DNA of 64,000 nucleotides from contig JASANE010028231.1 of the NCBI GenBank assembly GCA_030248225.1, positions 1 to 64,000 on the forward strand, in the 5' to 3' direction. The stretch comes from Trileptium ribeirensis. Taxonomy: Eukaryota; Nematoda; Enoplea; Enoplida; Thoracostomopsidae. Made by a program: the position numbers and the translations under genes. Every line of letters starts with the position of its first letter. The first letter of the stretch is position 1. Below the pieces are notes generated by a model. That model did not search any database and was not told where the DNA came from. It saw nothing but the letters and a program-made list of their open reading frames with translations. Positions 12,044 to 27,000 of the stretch are shown piece after piece.

Positions 12044-15000
12044 CTGAAGCCATGCATAATGCCAATGAACATTATATAATCAATACGTGAGTCACCATAA
12101 TATAAAAATAATTATAGTCTTTTGTAAAGTTGGAAATTGAAATTTCATACATTTTAGAGTGACATGCAATTTGTATAATGGCACCTTTGAATAGTTAAAA
12201 TATCTAAATTTAGAATTTGGGGATTACCCGGATAATGTGTTTAATTTTTCCATCAAACAATTGTAGTACCTTGCAAGCTACCCCCATGTTACATATTATG
12301 GCAACTGCAGCTGTCGGTGAAACACATTCAATTCGTCCGGTCGTAGGCGAAAAATCTCTGCTATTGGTAATTTAGGACTAGATGACCTGCCACTCGTACC
12401 AGTACAACCATTATTGGAGGTAACGACAATGACCGAAAGGGGTTAATAACCAAGACTAATAGTAACAGTGAAAGCTATAAATTAATAAAAAAAATGCAAA
12501 TCTAGAGTGCCTTGGCGATAGGCATGAGGTAGAATAATTAAATTTCTTTGAAATAACAATAAAATTTAAACCACGTGAAAAAGAATAAACTTTCGAAAAC
12601 CAGTTATATTAAAGAACGCAGCAATATGTGTTAGCCGGACGACGTTTAATCATTTTTAACGGCACACACAACTATGCATAAAATACCGTAGTGGTACTTT
12701 GCAAGCTGACCCTAATCGCCCTTTTTAAGATGTTCCAAATAAAGACATCGGCCAATGTAGCTTTTAGGGAAGGAAGTGAAATACATACTATGCCGTTCTC
12801 GAAGCACTAAGCCTAATCCAAAGTCCCAATACCAGTCGTACACTAAGCCTACCCCGAACCCCTGTTATATGCTGTTGTTTTTCTAACGATATAACTTCCG
12901 GCCCCTAAAGATGACATGGACAAAGGTATCCATATATTATGATGCATTCACAACAACATAGAGCAGTGGGATTTTGAGGATTGGTATTATAAGCCCTTGC
13001 ATAATTAGCAAATCAGTATTATACAGTTACGGACAAAAGTTAGCGCACAAAACAAAAAACTACTAAAGCGTCCGTACTAAATCACATCCTTCCGCGTCTA
13101 GACGAGTAGGCGAAATTCCCCGTGTTTGCATTTATTTTTCTCAGTAGCTGTATATACTTACTTTATAAAACGCTACTCGTTTCTGTGACCTCTTAATTTG
13201 TTCTTAGCTAATGCTACTATTGTTAGGTTAAAAATTAATGTAAACAGATGAAAAATTCACCTCAATCACAGTTTGCATCAATCGACTTCCGATACACTGC
13301 CTGGGTCCCCTGCCAAATGCGAAAAGACACGTTTCGGATGAAAAAGGCTCACACGTGCGACCTTGCGAACAGTCAGACTCTTTGTCTGAACGCTGTCCCG
13401 GCGCAGAACTGGTGTTGGTCAAACTAGAGTCAGTTGCGGTTTTGATCCAGCGATCTGGATTAAACTGCTCGGGATCTTTAAAAACGGTTGGGTCCCGGTG
13501 AGCGGCCAAAATATGAACCAGCACAGGGCGACCGCGTGGAATTATGTATCCATCAATCGCTGTTTGCTTAACTGCAATACGACGAGCGGCAATAAACGGC
13601 GGCCAAAGACGTAACACTTCAACGAAGACACGGTTGAAAAGCTCGATATTCAAAATACCATTTGGACACAGATCCTAAATCAATATTTTTCTGCCAAGTT
13701 TTTAAAGACACAAGATACATTACTAAGTATAAACAACTTTATCGAAAAATAGGAAAATGATACAAGTGATGTATAAATCAAATCAAACCAATTTATTCGA
13801 TAACGCTGCGCACCAGCTATAAAAGTCGCAGGTATTCTTTACATTTCTTCGCCATGAACAAATCCTTTTCTGGCGTGTGGCTCTTAAAGACAATTTTAAA
13901 CATTTGGACTTAATTCAGTTTATGTACACATCATTTTCTATGCGGTTTGCACGTGCGTGACACTTTAAAACAATAATAATACTAAATAAAATAAACGTTC
14001 AGCCTATGAGAATGTCTCGACTTAATTTTTTTACGATTCTGTCATCAGTTTTTCTGATACAGCTTAACATGGACGCCTTGTGTACGTCGAGAGATGAATA
14101 GAAAACAATGCAGTACAGGTATTCCGCAGTATAACTCAAGACATACGTCCCTAAATTACTTAACGCATGTTTTCCGTATTTTATGGTTGTAATTCAAACA
14201 AATTCATACTGAATAAAACAAAATGGTTATGTTAACGGTGTAAATGTGTGGTTTGCAGAGGCTTTGGATTATGCAATAACAACAATTTCCCGAAGATGAA
14301 TTTCTAACGAAATAAGGCTTGATAGAAAAATGCGCGTTTATGAAGTTGCTGTCCGTCCAGTCCTATTATATGAAAGTTCCACCTGGCCAGCGAGAGTAAG
14401 CTACATCAAAGTACTAGAAATCTTCGAAAACTTTTGCCGTCGACGAATTGTTGGTCCATCTTAAAAGGATCACGTACCAAGTGCCGACATTTGTTAACTG
14501 ATAGGACATTTAATATTGTTTTACGGCATCTTAAACTATCGGCGTGTATGCTTATTCGGAGACATCTTGCGGATGAGCGACTGCCGCATGCCGTGCAGAC
14601 TTGTGTGCTCCGGCGCACCTGTGGACAAGAAAAGGAAAGGAAGAGGTCGTGTTTTCCTAACACGGACGAAGCTTGTTGTAAAGGATCTGGGACCGGATTC
14701 TTGATACATTTCGAAACACTGTTGGTCTACCGAATGGCTGATTGAAGTTGCTGCTATCATAAATGACCGTCAGGAGCGGTGAAGAATCTGTGGCATGGCA
14801 TCACTCTGGCCACCTGCGATCGAGTAATGTGAAACCAGGTGAGAATCGCCGAAACATTATACACAAAATAGTAGTACAATTACGGACTGTATTCGCACAT
14901 TTGTTTCATTTCGATCGTAACTGTAATTTATATGCAGAAGTAATCAGCGAATTTACACACAGAAAATTTGTAACAAAATTTAACAAAATTTTATTTAGGG

Positions 15001-18000
15001 AAATATGCAATATGTATGTAATAAATAAAATAGTAAAAGTGCCAACAGCCATTTTATAAAAAATCCACAAGTACGGTTGTTTTATATTAGCCCTACATGT
15101 GCACCATCCCGTAACTTTTTAAAACACAATTGCAGGAAGTTTTATCTACTAACCATGAATATTCTGTATGTCTATAACAGTGGATTTACGAAATACTCTG
15201 ACAGCAACTGGCTGTATACATAAAAGAATTTTCATAGATAAAACGTTGACACTGTAACTCAAAACGACTACAAAATGTGGATAACGTACAAATAAATTGT
15301 GTGTTTGCCATATTAGTTTTTCGTAAATCTTACAACAAAATAATATAAAAAATATTAGAGCATAATATGTTCAAAACTGTGCAGGTATTGTGCCCGGTCG
15401 TTTATATGACACAATAAACCTTTCAAAACCAACAGTCACGCGGACATGTGAATAATAAAATACTATGATTCGAAGCATTCAGCGGTTAATATTAAAGCGA
15501 TGCTAGAGTATTTGGTTGAAAGAGCTACATTTATTTCCATTTCTTCTATTAAATATGGCGTATTGTTTTAAAGCATATATTATTGAGAATATTTTTATTA
15601 AAATATATAAATTTGATATTCATTTTTACGTATTAAAATATCAAAAAGATTCACTGGCCTATTTCTTTTATTTAAAAAAAATTAACTATTAATTAACTAG
15701 TTTACATAAAAGGCACTTGGACACATTTGAATTTACATTTATGGAACCGGAAATGGTTCGCTAATTTCGGAAAATCTAGGTTTAAAACCTCGCTGAACTG
15801 CAGAATAATGCACGAGTCCACTTTAGGTCCGAACACCTGGTTGTTATTTAGTCATAATAATTATGAACTGGATTGTACAAAAAATCGCTTTCAAATTGAT
15901 GCTATTTGTGTATACGCAGTTTAGAAAGCGTGAACACGGGCTTTACGATGTAACAGCGCAATATGCCTACGCGCACGCATATCAATTTCACATCTCTGTC
16001 CACGTTCACCAAATGACATACTCAGTCGTATAGCTATGTTGGCGGTGTATGTCTGTGTTACAGTATGCGACAAAATCTCGATTCGATAGGTAAACAAACA
16101 CGTGTTCATGTACACGCGGATAGCAAATTCTGACGCTAAATTGCTAAGCAGTGATCGCCTTCAATACCTATGTGTTAAAATAGATCGGATCGTGTTCGTG
16201 TACCTAAAAGAAAATCGTGATTAGTGCGCGGTCATCGGTTTTTTGATAGTCAACTGACTTGACAAAAGAACGACGCTGATGTACCAAGTGGACTTATGAA
16301 TAAACTGCAGCAACGATAACATAATCTACTGTCATGAACGAAAAGTGCAGAATAATTATGGTTATTTATATAAAAGAGGCCAAATGCCTGATTTTATATC
16401 AGCATCCTCTATCTATAATTTTCAACTTTTAAACTGTAACTGTAATTAGATTTTTCAAGGCAAACACAGTCTAGTTAGACAATAAAATATGATCAATCAA
16501 AGATTCATACCCTTTTTTTATAATACGACCTGCGCAAAAAACACAGACAGTGCAAAATTTTGCTATATAGTGGATTTTTAAAGGATGCTAAATCACTAGA
16601 AGCCCAGATATATGTATTGAAGTATTCGATATAATAGTAAATTATTCTGTTACCATAGGCAGATACGCTCACTGAGTTTATATAGAACACCAAGAAAAGC
16701 TAGAGTATATATTCTGCAAAGGCATTCAAATATAACTCAAAAATATATGTTTGTGTTAAAATGTCGAGGTTGTGCGAGGAACGAACTGGAAAGCGACGCA
16801 ATTTCCTGTCACAATAGAACAAGATTATCGATTTTAAGAAGTTTGCGGCTAAATGTGACCTGTGACACACACGTTGAATTTACGTAGATAACGTTGGTAA
16901 CATGCGGCAACGCACTAGAATGTACTGTGATACTATACACTAGTTACTTACTTTTTTGATATTCTGCGATTGAATAAGGATTGAAGTCAAAACCGAGGCG
17001 ATTGCTTTCGGTCCCAACGCCGTTACAAAAAGCAAAAGATTGTCAATGCAGGACTCGGCCGATCCGAATGCATTATCGCTATCACAGTTAGCAGCGGCAG
17101 AAAATCCGGTCAGAAAGGCACCGTTTTGGTTTGCAGCGTCATCCAAGCTTTCAGTAATACACGAAGTAAGACGTTCTCGCGCTATTTCTATAAGTCGCCT
17201 CTGTAAAATTCAATAACACCTCTATACCAGTCGTAGTGGGACTACATTTTTTGAGCGGAGCAACGGCATTAGTAATATGAACGTACTCAAAGTCTTGGGA
17301 ATATATTATTACGTAGACAACAATGAGTAAATGAAAGAATAGTTTTATTTCGTTCGAACGAAAAGCAAGACAAAGGAAGTCACGTGGCTTATAAAGCATG
17401 GTGATGAATGGTAATCGAAGCACAGCAATGAAATCATAGGACGCGGAGTCTGAAAATAATTTTGCTTATAACATTCGTTCTATACTATTCCTGTATGTAC
17501 AATGCATCTATTTTCTTATTTCCCCATGGAAAACTCAACGTATATGCCGTTAAAACGACTCTACGACCAATAATTAAGCTGTTATGAGCTTAATTAGGGT
17601 GTTAATTAGCTAATTAGTAAAATTGGCAAGTTGCCAAACTTCTAAAATATCAGGTGCACATCCTCACATTATAAGCTTTCAAACAAAAAAAAGTTTTTTG
17701 AAATAGGTTCAGTGGTTCTTGAGATCCATGAAAGACTAACGGACGAACGGACATCGACTCGTGTTCGTGACCGAATATTTTTGTGTTAGTTTATGAACGA
17801 GTGTGAAGGTAAACGAACGATGTTACGTTAGCTTTTGTTGCCATAAATTGATCTGCGGTACGGTTTTACCCTAGGTTAAGCTGGAGGAAATTCCCTCGGT
17901 ATTGGCAATCCGCCCAGGTTGGAGCTGGCTGCTCCCACCTGAAACACGTCAGATGAAATTTTGGCCTTGCGAAGAGGTCAAATTTAACACGCTCTATTCA

Positions 18001-21000
18001 TTCAAATAATATCGAATCCATATTTCAGCAAAATAACATTATATACACTATATTTCCGGCTTTTCCAAGCGATAAAAAATTTTTACCACGGAGCATTACC
18101 CATAGAGGTACTGCTGGTGCGAAACTGGAGAGTCAGGTTTTGCCACGGAGCATGTCTTTCTCCTCCTCCATGGGTTTAAGTCGAGTGCGCCCCGGGGCTT
18201 CTAAATATAAAAATTTTCAAATTTTAATCCTACAAATTACAAAAATTGCCCTTAACGGGAATTGGAAAATGAAACTCTAACCTTGGAAAACTATATCTAG
18301 TCTCATCGTAAAAATTATCTTTAAAACCTTTTTGTAAGTCCAATTTTTATAAATTATTTTGTTATAAATTGAAAAAACTTTTTATGTCAAAACAATGCCC
18401 TTGATTACATCAGTCACTAAAATATTGAAAATACGTGAAACACCGAACCCTTTTAGAAAACTGTTATTTTACTCACTAAAATTTCGAAAGCAACCATAAC
18501 TGAGAACTCCTGTACAAAGATTTTTACTATATTCTCTCACGTCTTTTAGTAGCTATTGTACTTAATAAAGTATCGAAAACAGGCAAAACGCTGCACTCCT
18601 TACGGCAAACCTAAATTTTCACTCAGTCGCATGCGGTACCTATGATGTCAGATCAGCATAAAACTAGTAACTCGCAAGCGACGATGACAAGGAGCGAGCG
18701 TGGTTTCATCAAGTGGTCATTTTTTGTAATGATTTTGTAAAAGACTTTATGTTTGATGTACGTGCTGTACTAAAATATCTGTAACCCTGAACTCAATGAA
18801 ATACCTAAAACCTTGTTGACCCTAAACCCACCAAAAACAACTGTACACGCACAAAGTATTCGAGTTAGTCTCTAGATAACCTAACCATTGTATCCAGCGT
18901 ACCAAACACTATTATTTAGTCTGTTCTTGATGTTCTACGCTATATATTACAAAATTACTCAAGGCATAATTGACATCTAAACTCATTGAAAAGAATGACA
19001 AGGCATTCAAGTGTACCGAAAAACTTATACAGACCATTTTTGGTGCCCCGCACGCAATACATAATCGAAAAATGAACACACTACATTTTGGAAATCGGAT
19101 ACGTCGAGCGTCTACCGTAAAACCTTTGAAGCCCCATCAAAAGGTATAATTATAGTCAAGCTGGAGTATAGGTAGCAAAAGCACCGTATTCGACGTGCTT
19201 GATAACCTAATAAACACTCGTTGCAAGGTATAACCCGCAATAACGTGTCGAAATTTGAAAAATCAATATTTCCGCCAAAGCGTCGACGATCAATATTCAG
19301 GCCCACAGTCGCGCAGGAAGTGGTTGCACAAAAACGTGGTGCTCAGCAAAGTTGTAGATATCGATGAGCTGATTCTGTGGTGAATGGCCTCGGTTTTTCG
19401 ATGTCCTAATCCTATGGCGCGAGTTATAGGTAGCGAAAGCTGATACCATATGGTCTAATTCGGCAGAGAACCAATGAAAACCCGTTTTTCTTATTCTGAC
19501 CCAAAGATGCCGCAGAAGCTGTTCATGCTGAACTCATCACTTTTGATATTAATAAAATATTGTCGAAATCCATCCACCTGAAGATGAGTTATGCGTAACA
19601 GAAACAAATCAAACAAATTTTCACAATCTTTCCTCCTAGCGTTCTCAGTTGGAAACTCCGCTAACTTCGTTTCAATAATTTACTGAACCTTCGTATACTT
19701 CATAATACTGGCATAAAATAGCGTTAAATCTCCTCAATTCATTTTTCATTTCCCCTTTCCGCGCCTAAACGTCTATTTTGTAAAGGTTTTATCCCCCTTT
19801 TCGTTTCTCTATTGGCAATACTCAAGCCAAAGTGCCACCCATTTACATTCAAATCGGTAACGTTGCTCTAAACTTATAAACAATCACAGAATCCTAAGCA
19901 ATAATTTTCTGGGTTTATATTGCCACAACTGGTGTCTTATAAAAATTTAGTGAAATATTACCTATAGCTTTTTAGTAGTTTGTTGAAATAAAATCTATTT
20001 TGGTCAATACGATTGAGAAATACAACACTGCCCGCCGTATCAAATAATGTTTGCTTGAATATTACACTAACTGTAGTACAATGATAAATTATGCCCGAGC
20101 AATATTAAAAACCGTGTCATAGCAAAATCTAACTATGACTAAAACATTAAGCCGTGCGCGCCGTCAAAATAATTCATTTATATAAGACAAATTACACAAA
20201 CTATATATATGGAGGAAGATAAATTATTTCATGTTTAAAAATGCCTTTTGAAAGCTTGAACGTGAATGCGGTTATACAGAACCTGTCTGAACAAATTACA
20301 GATCGATACAAGAATCAATGGCGGACCCTGAGTCAATCCACCCTCCACCACAGATACGCAATCATTAAAAAGTAGGTATGTTGAATAATGTGTAATGTAC
20401 ACAAGACAGTCAGGCCAAGGAGACTGGGAGTCACAGTGATACCTATACAGCAGAACAACGCCTTTCGTATCCCGTGACATAGCTGGGAACCATTCTTTTT
20501 GCTGTCCGTTTGACATTTATCCCATATTTGATACCGTACAAGAATATCTTAGATGGGAAATCCACTGCACGGAATAAGTATATTATAATACACTATAATA
20601 GTAATAGATTTATTTTATTTAACAAGGATTAAATTTAAATGCGCCACCGTACGCCTGTTAACTCGGAAAAATGCCATGATTTTATACAGACAGTTAGGTA
20701 AGATAATCTCCTTGGAGCAACTACAGATCCTCCGACAATATTGTTACAGGAATTTGAGATAGCAGAAAAACGCCGCAAAATTTCTAAATTTTAATAAATA
20801 TGCTAATTGTCTGTACTACGAGGTCTATATAACTTTAGCGTGTGAAATAATGTTGCCTGTAAGAGAATGTTTATAGAAATTTCAAGTAAATGTAAGTTAC
20901 AAAATTTAATCAGCAAAACGAACCAATAGCTTTGTCTTACAAATCATTATACATCAATAACTTTCCCAGCTTCATATTAATGTTAAAGCAAAACCTTCAT

Positions 21001-24000
21001 ACCTAGCATGAAATTTCTAGCAAGGGCGCCTAAACTCTTGCCATGGTACTGACTAGGTGATGTGGCGTCGAATTGTTTCCCGCGTTCACCAAACTAGACA
21101 TCTTAGCAGTGATCTTCAGCCACCTCTCATGTCAGAACAACGCACGGAACCCATGCTGAGCATCGAGGAAGATAGTTAAATGTTAAAAAAATCGTGTAAC
21201 AGTATTTACTTGGTTCTTACTCGAGCTTCGAGCGCTCTGTTGTACCCCGACGAAAGGAAAGTAAACTTGAAATTCAATGGAATCGAAATAATACCTACAA
21301 CAACCAAAATAGAATTCTTAGTAAGCAAACGATACGCATAAATTTAAAAATATATAACTGCGAAAACGATAATTGCAGAAGATAGAAACATTACAAACAT
21401 GTACGTTGTCGCAAACACATACCTAAATGCTGCACTTTCGAAATTTAATAAATAATATCGAATGTAAATCTTAAGATGCTATAAATGATTCCCTAAGAAC
21501 TTATTACATTTAGAATAGCCACAACGTGGCTAGCAAAAATGCGGCACCAAACAGTGAGACCTAGTGACCTAATGAGTGTATAAAACGAGCAGTAGCAATT
21601 ACATTGATAAAAAACTATAATGCAATTAAACTTTGATTGTGAAATAACTATTGATTGTGCAGCTATACCTACTAAATAGTTTTGATTGAGAATAAATCAT
21701 AGTGTTGTGCTGGGTTGCCGACGACAGAAACAAGGTAATTAATAACTATACATTCTGGCGCCATGGTCGTTATCACAAAATGAATATGCTATGTAAATAG
21801 TTTGCTCTAGCATAATATCTAAAATCCTTGTTGAAAATAAGACATTTTGGACTCCGAATGCTGCCATCTAGATGATCACAATCTTGCCAATATACAAAGA
21901 TTGAAATTCAAACAGTGTGAAAAATAAAATTAATGTTGATTGCAGTATAACGTAAAAAAATTTGGATGTTTATAACTTGGGTTGAATAAACAGTATATAT
22001 CTTAATACGTGGGGGATAAATGTTTTTAAATCATAAACTGAACAGCATTTCAGCAACCACTGAGAGAAAACCATCTACAAAACCTTGATTATAATTACTT
22101 ACCATGCCAGTGAGTAACAGCAAGTCGAGTTATTTCATCAAGCAAGCTACGTTCGCGAACGCCCAAAAACAGACAAATCATAAGTTCGGTAGCTAACTTT
22201 TTGAACATATCATAAACACTGATTATCGATCTAAATATGTCAAACAATTCTACAATAAATTTCGAGCAAACCAACAACTGAAGTTCGTTGAGTTTTGTAC
22301 TCTAGCTGATTTCATACTATAAACACAAATTTGACTTGTAGTTTTCCTAAGTAACAATAATTATGCGAATCCTTTTCATGGTATATAACACGGAATAAAC
22401 AGACATAAATATGTCTGATAAAATCTCCTCAAACCACATGATTTTGAGCTATCACCGTGTAGCGTTAGGAAAGCTTTGTACCTCATCAATTTAAATGCCG
22501 CGGCACTACCTTATTAACTGTTCGTTGCACAAGTTTACGAAGTACCTAAAATTATGTTCAAAACTATTTGCATATAATTAAAGATAGCATATATCTGGGC
22601 TCTCCATTCGCTGAAAATTTTGCCAGGGGGCACCTGTTCTGAACCAGGGGGAACCGCCCGATTTTGCTAGGGGGCACTTTTCCAAGAGAGAAAACGGTTA
22701 AAAATCGTGCCAGAAACACTGCCAAAATGATTTTGATGGTGAGAAAAACCGATTTTGCAACAAATTTTGACAAATTTGCGAAATTTTTGACTTCAGAACG
22801 GAATTTTAGCACAAATTTAGATCAAATTTTAAGTACGTTGGGCGGATTAGAAACAAAAAAATTTCAAAGAGTTGGTGAACCTGGGGGAGCCCAGAATTTT
22901 GCCAGGGGGCACCTATTCTGAACCAGGGGGAACCGAAAAATGCCAGCCCTCCAATTTGGAGAGCCTCGTATATTAACGTGCTATGACGCTCCAAATTGGT
23001 CAAACTATTTATTAAAGCGTTTAAAAACGACACCCACCAGTAGCCATGAAACGTGTAAATAAGTAATCGAAAGCCATACAGCTACGAACACAGATACAAT
23101 AAGTTGCTACTGTAATTGCTGCGTTAAAAAGACGATTAAATGTTCGTACTACAGTAACGTTAGTTTTGCTCTAGTATGTATATTCATTTTTAATATATAA
23201 AATATTGTGATTTACAAACATTAAATGAACACTACCGTTCCAAAGCTGTGAACAATAAAGCCGTTTTGCCGATTAAAGATCTATAAAATTTTATTCAACC
23301 GATCTAATTACACATTAATAGTGCGGTTTTTGGTAGAACATGCTGTGACGAATCAAATACACCAAGGAATGCTATTCCGTCTTTGTAACTCAAAGATTTC
23401 TCTACTGTTATTAATCAAGTACGCCAAAATATGCTAAACCGTCATTGTGACTAAAAATATTTCACTGGTTAACGAAACTGTGCTTGTTTGTCATGTATGA
23501 TTCGTAATAAAAAACGTAAGCTCCAAATTTTTAGTGTAAAGGCTTTCAATCCAAGAAGTTCTATATAATACGTATAACCCATTAAGTAGCCTATATTGCG
23601 CACATATAGACCAAACGACAAGTTTCAGACTGTGCAAAAACTAGACATACGTATAGTAACAAAATTACCATATAACAGCAGTAGTCTATACAATAGGTTT
23701 AGATTAGAGAACCCGCTCTCGAAAATGACCGAGATTACAAAAAGTGAGTTCAAAATGAAAACTGTAGCTTACTTATCTGGAAGTTTTTGGAAACTGTTCT
23801 GGTACATTTAATTCGCCATAGTTGCAATCTTAAAGCAACCAAAAAGGTTTCTCAAGTACAGTAAACGTTTATTACGTAGTTGTTAAAGAGAAATAGCACT
23901 GTGTAAAATGGAATACCATTATGTAAAATACTTGATTTGTAATGGGTGGCATCTGCAATAAAGCTGAAATGCGTTCGAATAGTCTCAAACATTTTGTAAG

Positions 24001-27000
24001 CTAATACCAGCGAACAGCATCAATCGTTAGGTCTTAACAATCGGACGTAAAATAAGAATCAAGCAACAAGAAGTCATCATAACTAATACTAGCTTACTAC
24101 TGTCTTAAGATTCTGTATAACTAGCCAAAAACGGAAACTCACAAACAGTCGACAGAGTCAAAAGTTTCGTCCACGATTCTACAAGAAAAACACATAAAGC
24201 AAGATAATTTTACCTAGAAAGAATGCAAAAAGAAAAAGAAACATGACAAAGAAAATGTTTCAGAAATATACAGGTTGCAGGGCTTCTCAATTCGCTAAGC
24301 ATTGTGCCATGGGACTTGAACCGGGGTGGAGGGACTGGTTCTGAATTGAGGCGCGCCGAACTTTGCTAGGGGGTCATAAACTGGGGTTCTGGCTTGAACC
24401 AAGGAGGGTTAATGTTTTCAGCAAAATATACTAAAATTCTTAATAAATATGCTCAGAAACGGTGTAAAAGTTTTTTGAGGTTAAAAGCAAGTTCTCAACC
24501 AATTTTTCGTTGAAATTAGTTAAATTTTTAACTTCGGAAAGAGACTTTTGTAAAAAAATTTGTCAAACTTTATGTCATCTGGGGTGTTTTACCTTTTTTA
24601 AGCAAAAAATTTTACCACAGGTTTTTGCAAGGGAGGCCAAAATCTTCCCAGGGAGCCCCTAAACATTGCGCCCATTTTTTGCCTAGGGGCACCGAAAAGT
24701 GGCAGGGACCCCTGAAGAATCCACGATTGTGAAATATCACATCATGAAGTCAGAAAAATAATATTCGCACTATCGCCAGATTCAGAACCAACACTAAATC
24801 TGAAAAACTTGCATTTGAGCACAGATATTTTTGACTATGGTTCCTTACGACTATAACACCAACAATAACTGTATATAATTCACAATGTTTATGGCTTCTC
24901 CAAAGTGTGGGGGTTGGGATTTTTTGGTGGCCCCCGGTAAAAAAACGTGCGCTCCTATGTTGGGACCCCCTGGCATAATTTTTGGCTTCCGCCCGGTAAA
25001 AATAAACCCCAGATGACATAAAAAAAATTGATAATTTTTTACAAAATTACTTTTTCAAAGCAAAAATTGATTGAAAAGTTGTGTTTAACCTGAATAAAGA
25101 TGCTTTTGCACCATTTCTCAGCTTATTTATTTAGAATTTTAGCGCTTTTAGCTGAAAAATATTAAATTTCGACCATCCAGTTCGCCTTAAATTGAAGCCA
25201 GTGGGTCCAAGCTCACGCTCAGCGCCCCCAGTTCCGAACCAGTGGACCAACAAGATCATGCCCACCTGGCAAAATTTTCAGTGAATAGAGAAGATAGCGT
25301 TTCGAGCTTTCACACGCTTTTATGGTACCAAATACCCCAAAAAATATTTAGAGCTTTAATGCAAAAATGCTTCCTTGCATATTATTATCATTGCTATACG
25401 ACTACATAAAATTGCACAGAGGAAAATGCTAATACCCACACCCGTGTTAAAATACGGTGGAAATTGAGTTGGATAGGACGCAATGACTGGCATATCCAAA
25501 TTGGTGTGCGGTCTACTCTCAAGAAACTGGTGCAACTTGCTCGTGTCCTGTCGCAGTTATCGGATCCCTAAACCTTATTGCTTCTGTAATAAATACAGCC
25601 CTAGGTGTTATGACAACTTTACAAAATTTTCTTTAAGTTAAAAATTAGATTAAACTAAGTAAAAAATTACTTATAACCTCAACAGCTCTCTTTGACCATT
25701 TATTATCCATTTGAGCATCTAAACATAAAACAATTTGGCGACCTCTGGTCCAAATTAAGGTGGCTCGGTTCATGCCACCTGGTAAAATGCTCAACGGATA
25801 AAAAATTTATTAAATCTAGTTAGAAACCCAAACGGTACTGATATTTGACCAAATAAATGTATCGTTATTAGCTAATACATAACCTTAACTGAAGCCGTAT
25901 ATACACGTGCTAACAACACGTAGTCACTGCAAGAAATGTCCGTTCAAGACTTGTTCGACAACATACGAATTAAGAACAGTGTTCGATAGCATGTGCTCAT
26001 TAAAATGTAAATAGAATGTGTAAAGAAAAAAATATGTTACCTTAACGAAAATGTTGATGTTGTTCGAAACGTGTCTTGAGGACGTTCGAAAAAATTTTAT
26101 TGTTCTAATTTCAAAACAAATTTTTGTTTGAGAAGTGTTGTCTGTTCATTTGAAATCCGACAGTCATTTTCGGAAAAGTCTGTAAACTTGTTCTGCAATT
26201 ATTGCAAGTGACTTTGACAGGATCATTAGCTATATATATTTGCAGTATGTGTTACATTCACGGCTAAAGTTCTCGCAATCTTTTAAATAAATATCCATGT
26301 TTTTGGAATTTTTTTGCTAAAATTAACAGATTTTTCCAAAAAAAAATTTTAACTCCCCCAAATTTGCCAAGTTTTTTCCTGCAGAAATCCAGTTTGTATT
26401 CAGTGGTTCGTAAAAATATATAACCAGGTGATGGGTTAATCTTGACTCTGGGAAACGTGTTCCATTAAACAATAATTTTACTAAAGCGGTCCTTTATCTT
26501 GCCTTGATCTTGTAACGAAAAACATTTTGGATTTGCGAGTAAATTTTTTAACGTGTAATGCGCGACTAAACTTAAAATGACTCCGCCTACCATCCTATTT
26601 ATAAAATTGCTATATTTTTTGTAACAGAACGCTTCTTTGTGATTGCATAATATAGTAAAGGCCATTTAAGAACAGCTGTAAGGCGGTATGAAATGGGCAA
26701 TTCAAATTCGTTAGTGAAATCCTCAAATTGTTGGAAACATAATTTTTGGAGTTTTAAATTCGTGCGTTTTGTTCGTGAGCAGTGTTATCGGGAGGCATCG
26801 CTGGACACATGGGGTGCAATAGCTCAGTGATGGAAACTATTTTAAACATGTTGTTCAACATTTGAAATAAATAATTTTTAAACTTGTCCGTGAACGCAAA
26901 CGTACAAAAATATTTGTTTGCAAACACAAACGTAGTTCTTAACTATATTTATTTTTGTAAAGAATATTTTGCCATACGAAATACGCAACCGACATCACTA

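Noticed and set aside
14406..14760. Four overlapping open frames at 14.4-14.8 kb
   Set aside because: They are shadows of a frameshifted LINE C-terminal region.
17151..17423. 90-codon minus-strand frame overlapping P450 exon 6
   Set aside because: It crosses the splice acceptor at 17200 in another frame. The P450 phase explains the exon.
21005..21105. Candidate P450 exon reading FGERGKQFDATSP and ending in a gtatga donor
   Set aside because: Its phase fits neither the preceding nor the following exon, and the exon at 21294-21221 fits both phase and family pattern.
22564..23033. Open frames on both strands at 22.6-23.0 kb and similar ones at 60.4-60.9 kb
   Set aside because: They fall inside two copies of the same inverted-repeat element and have no transposase content.
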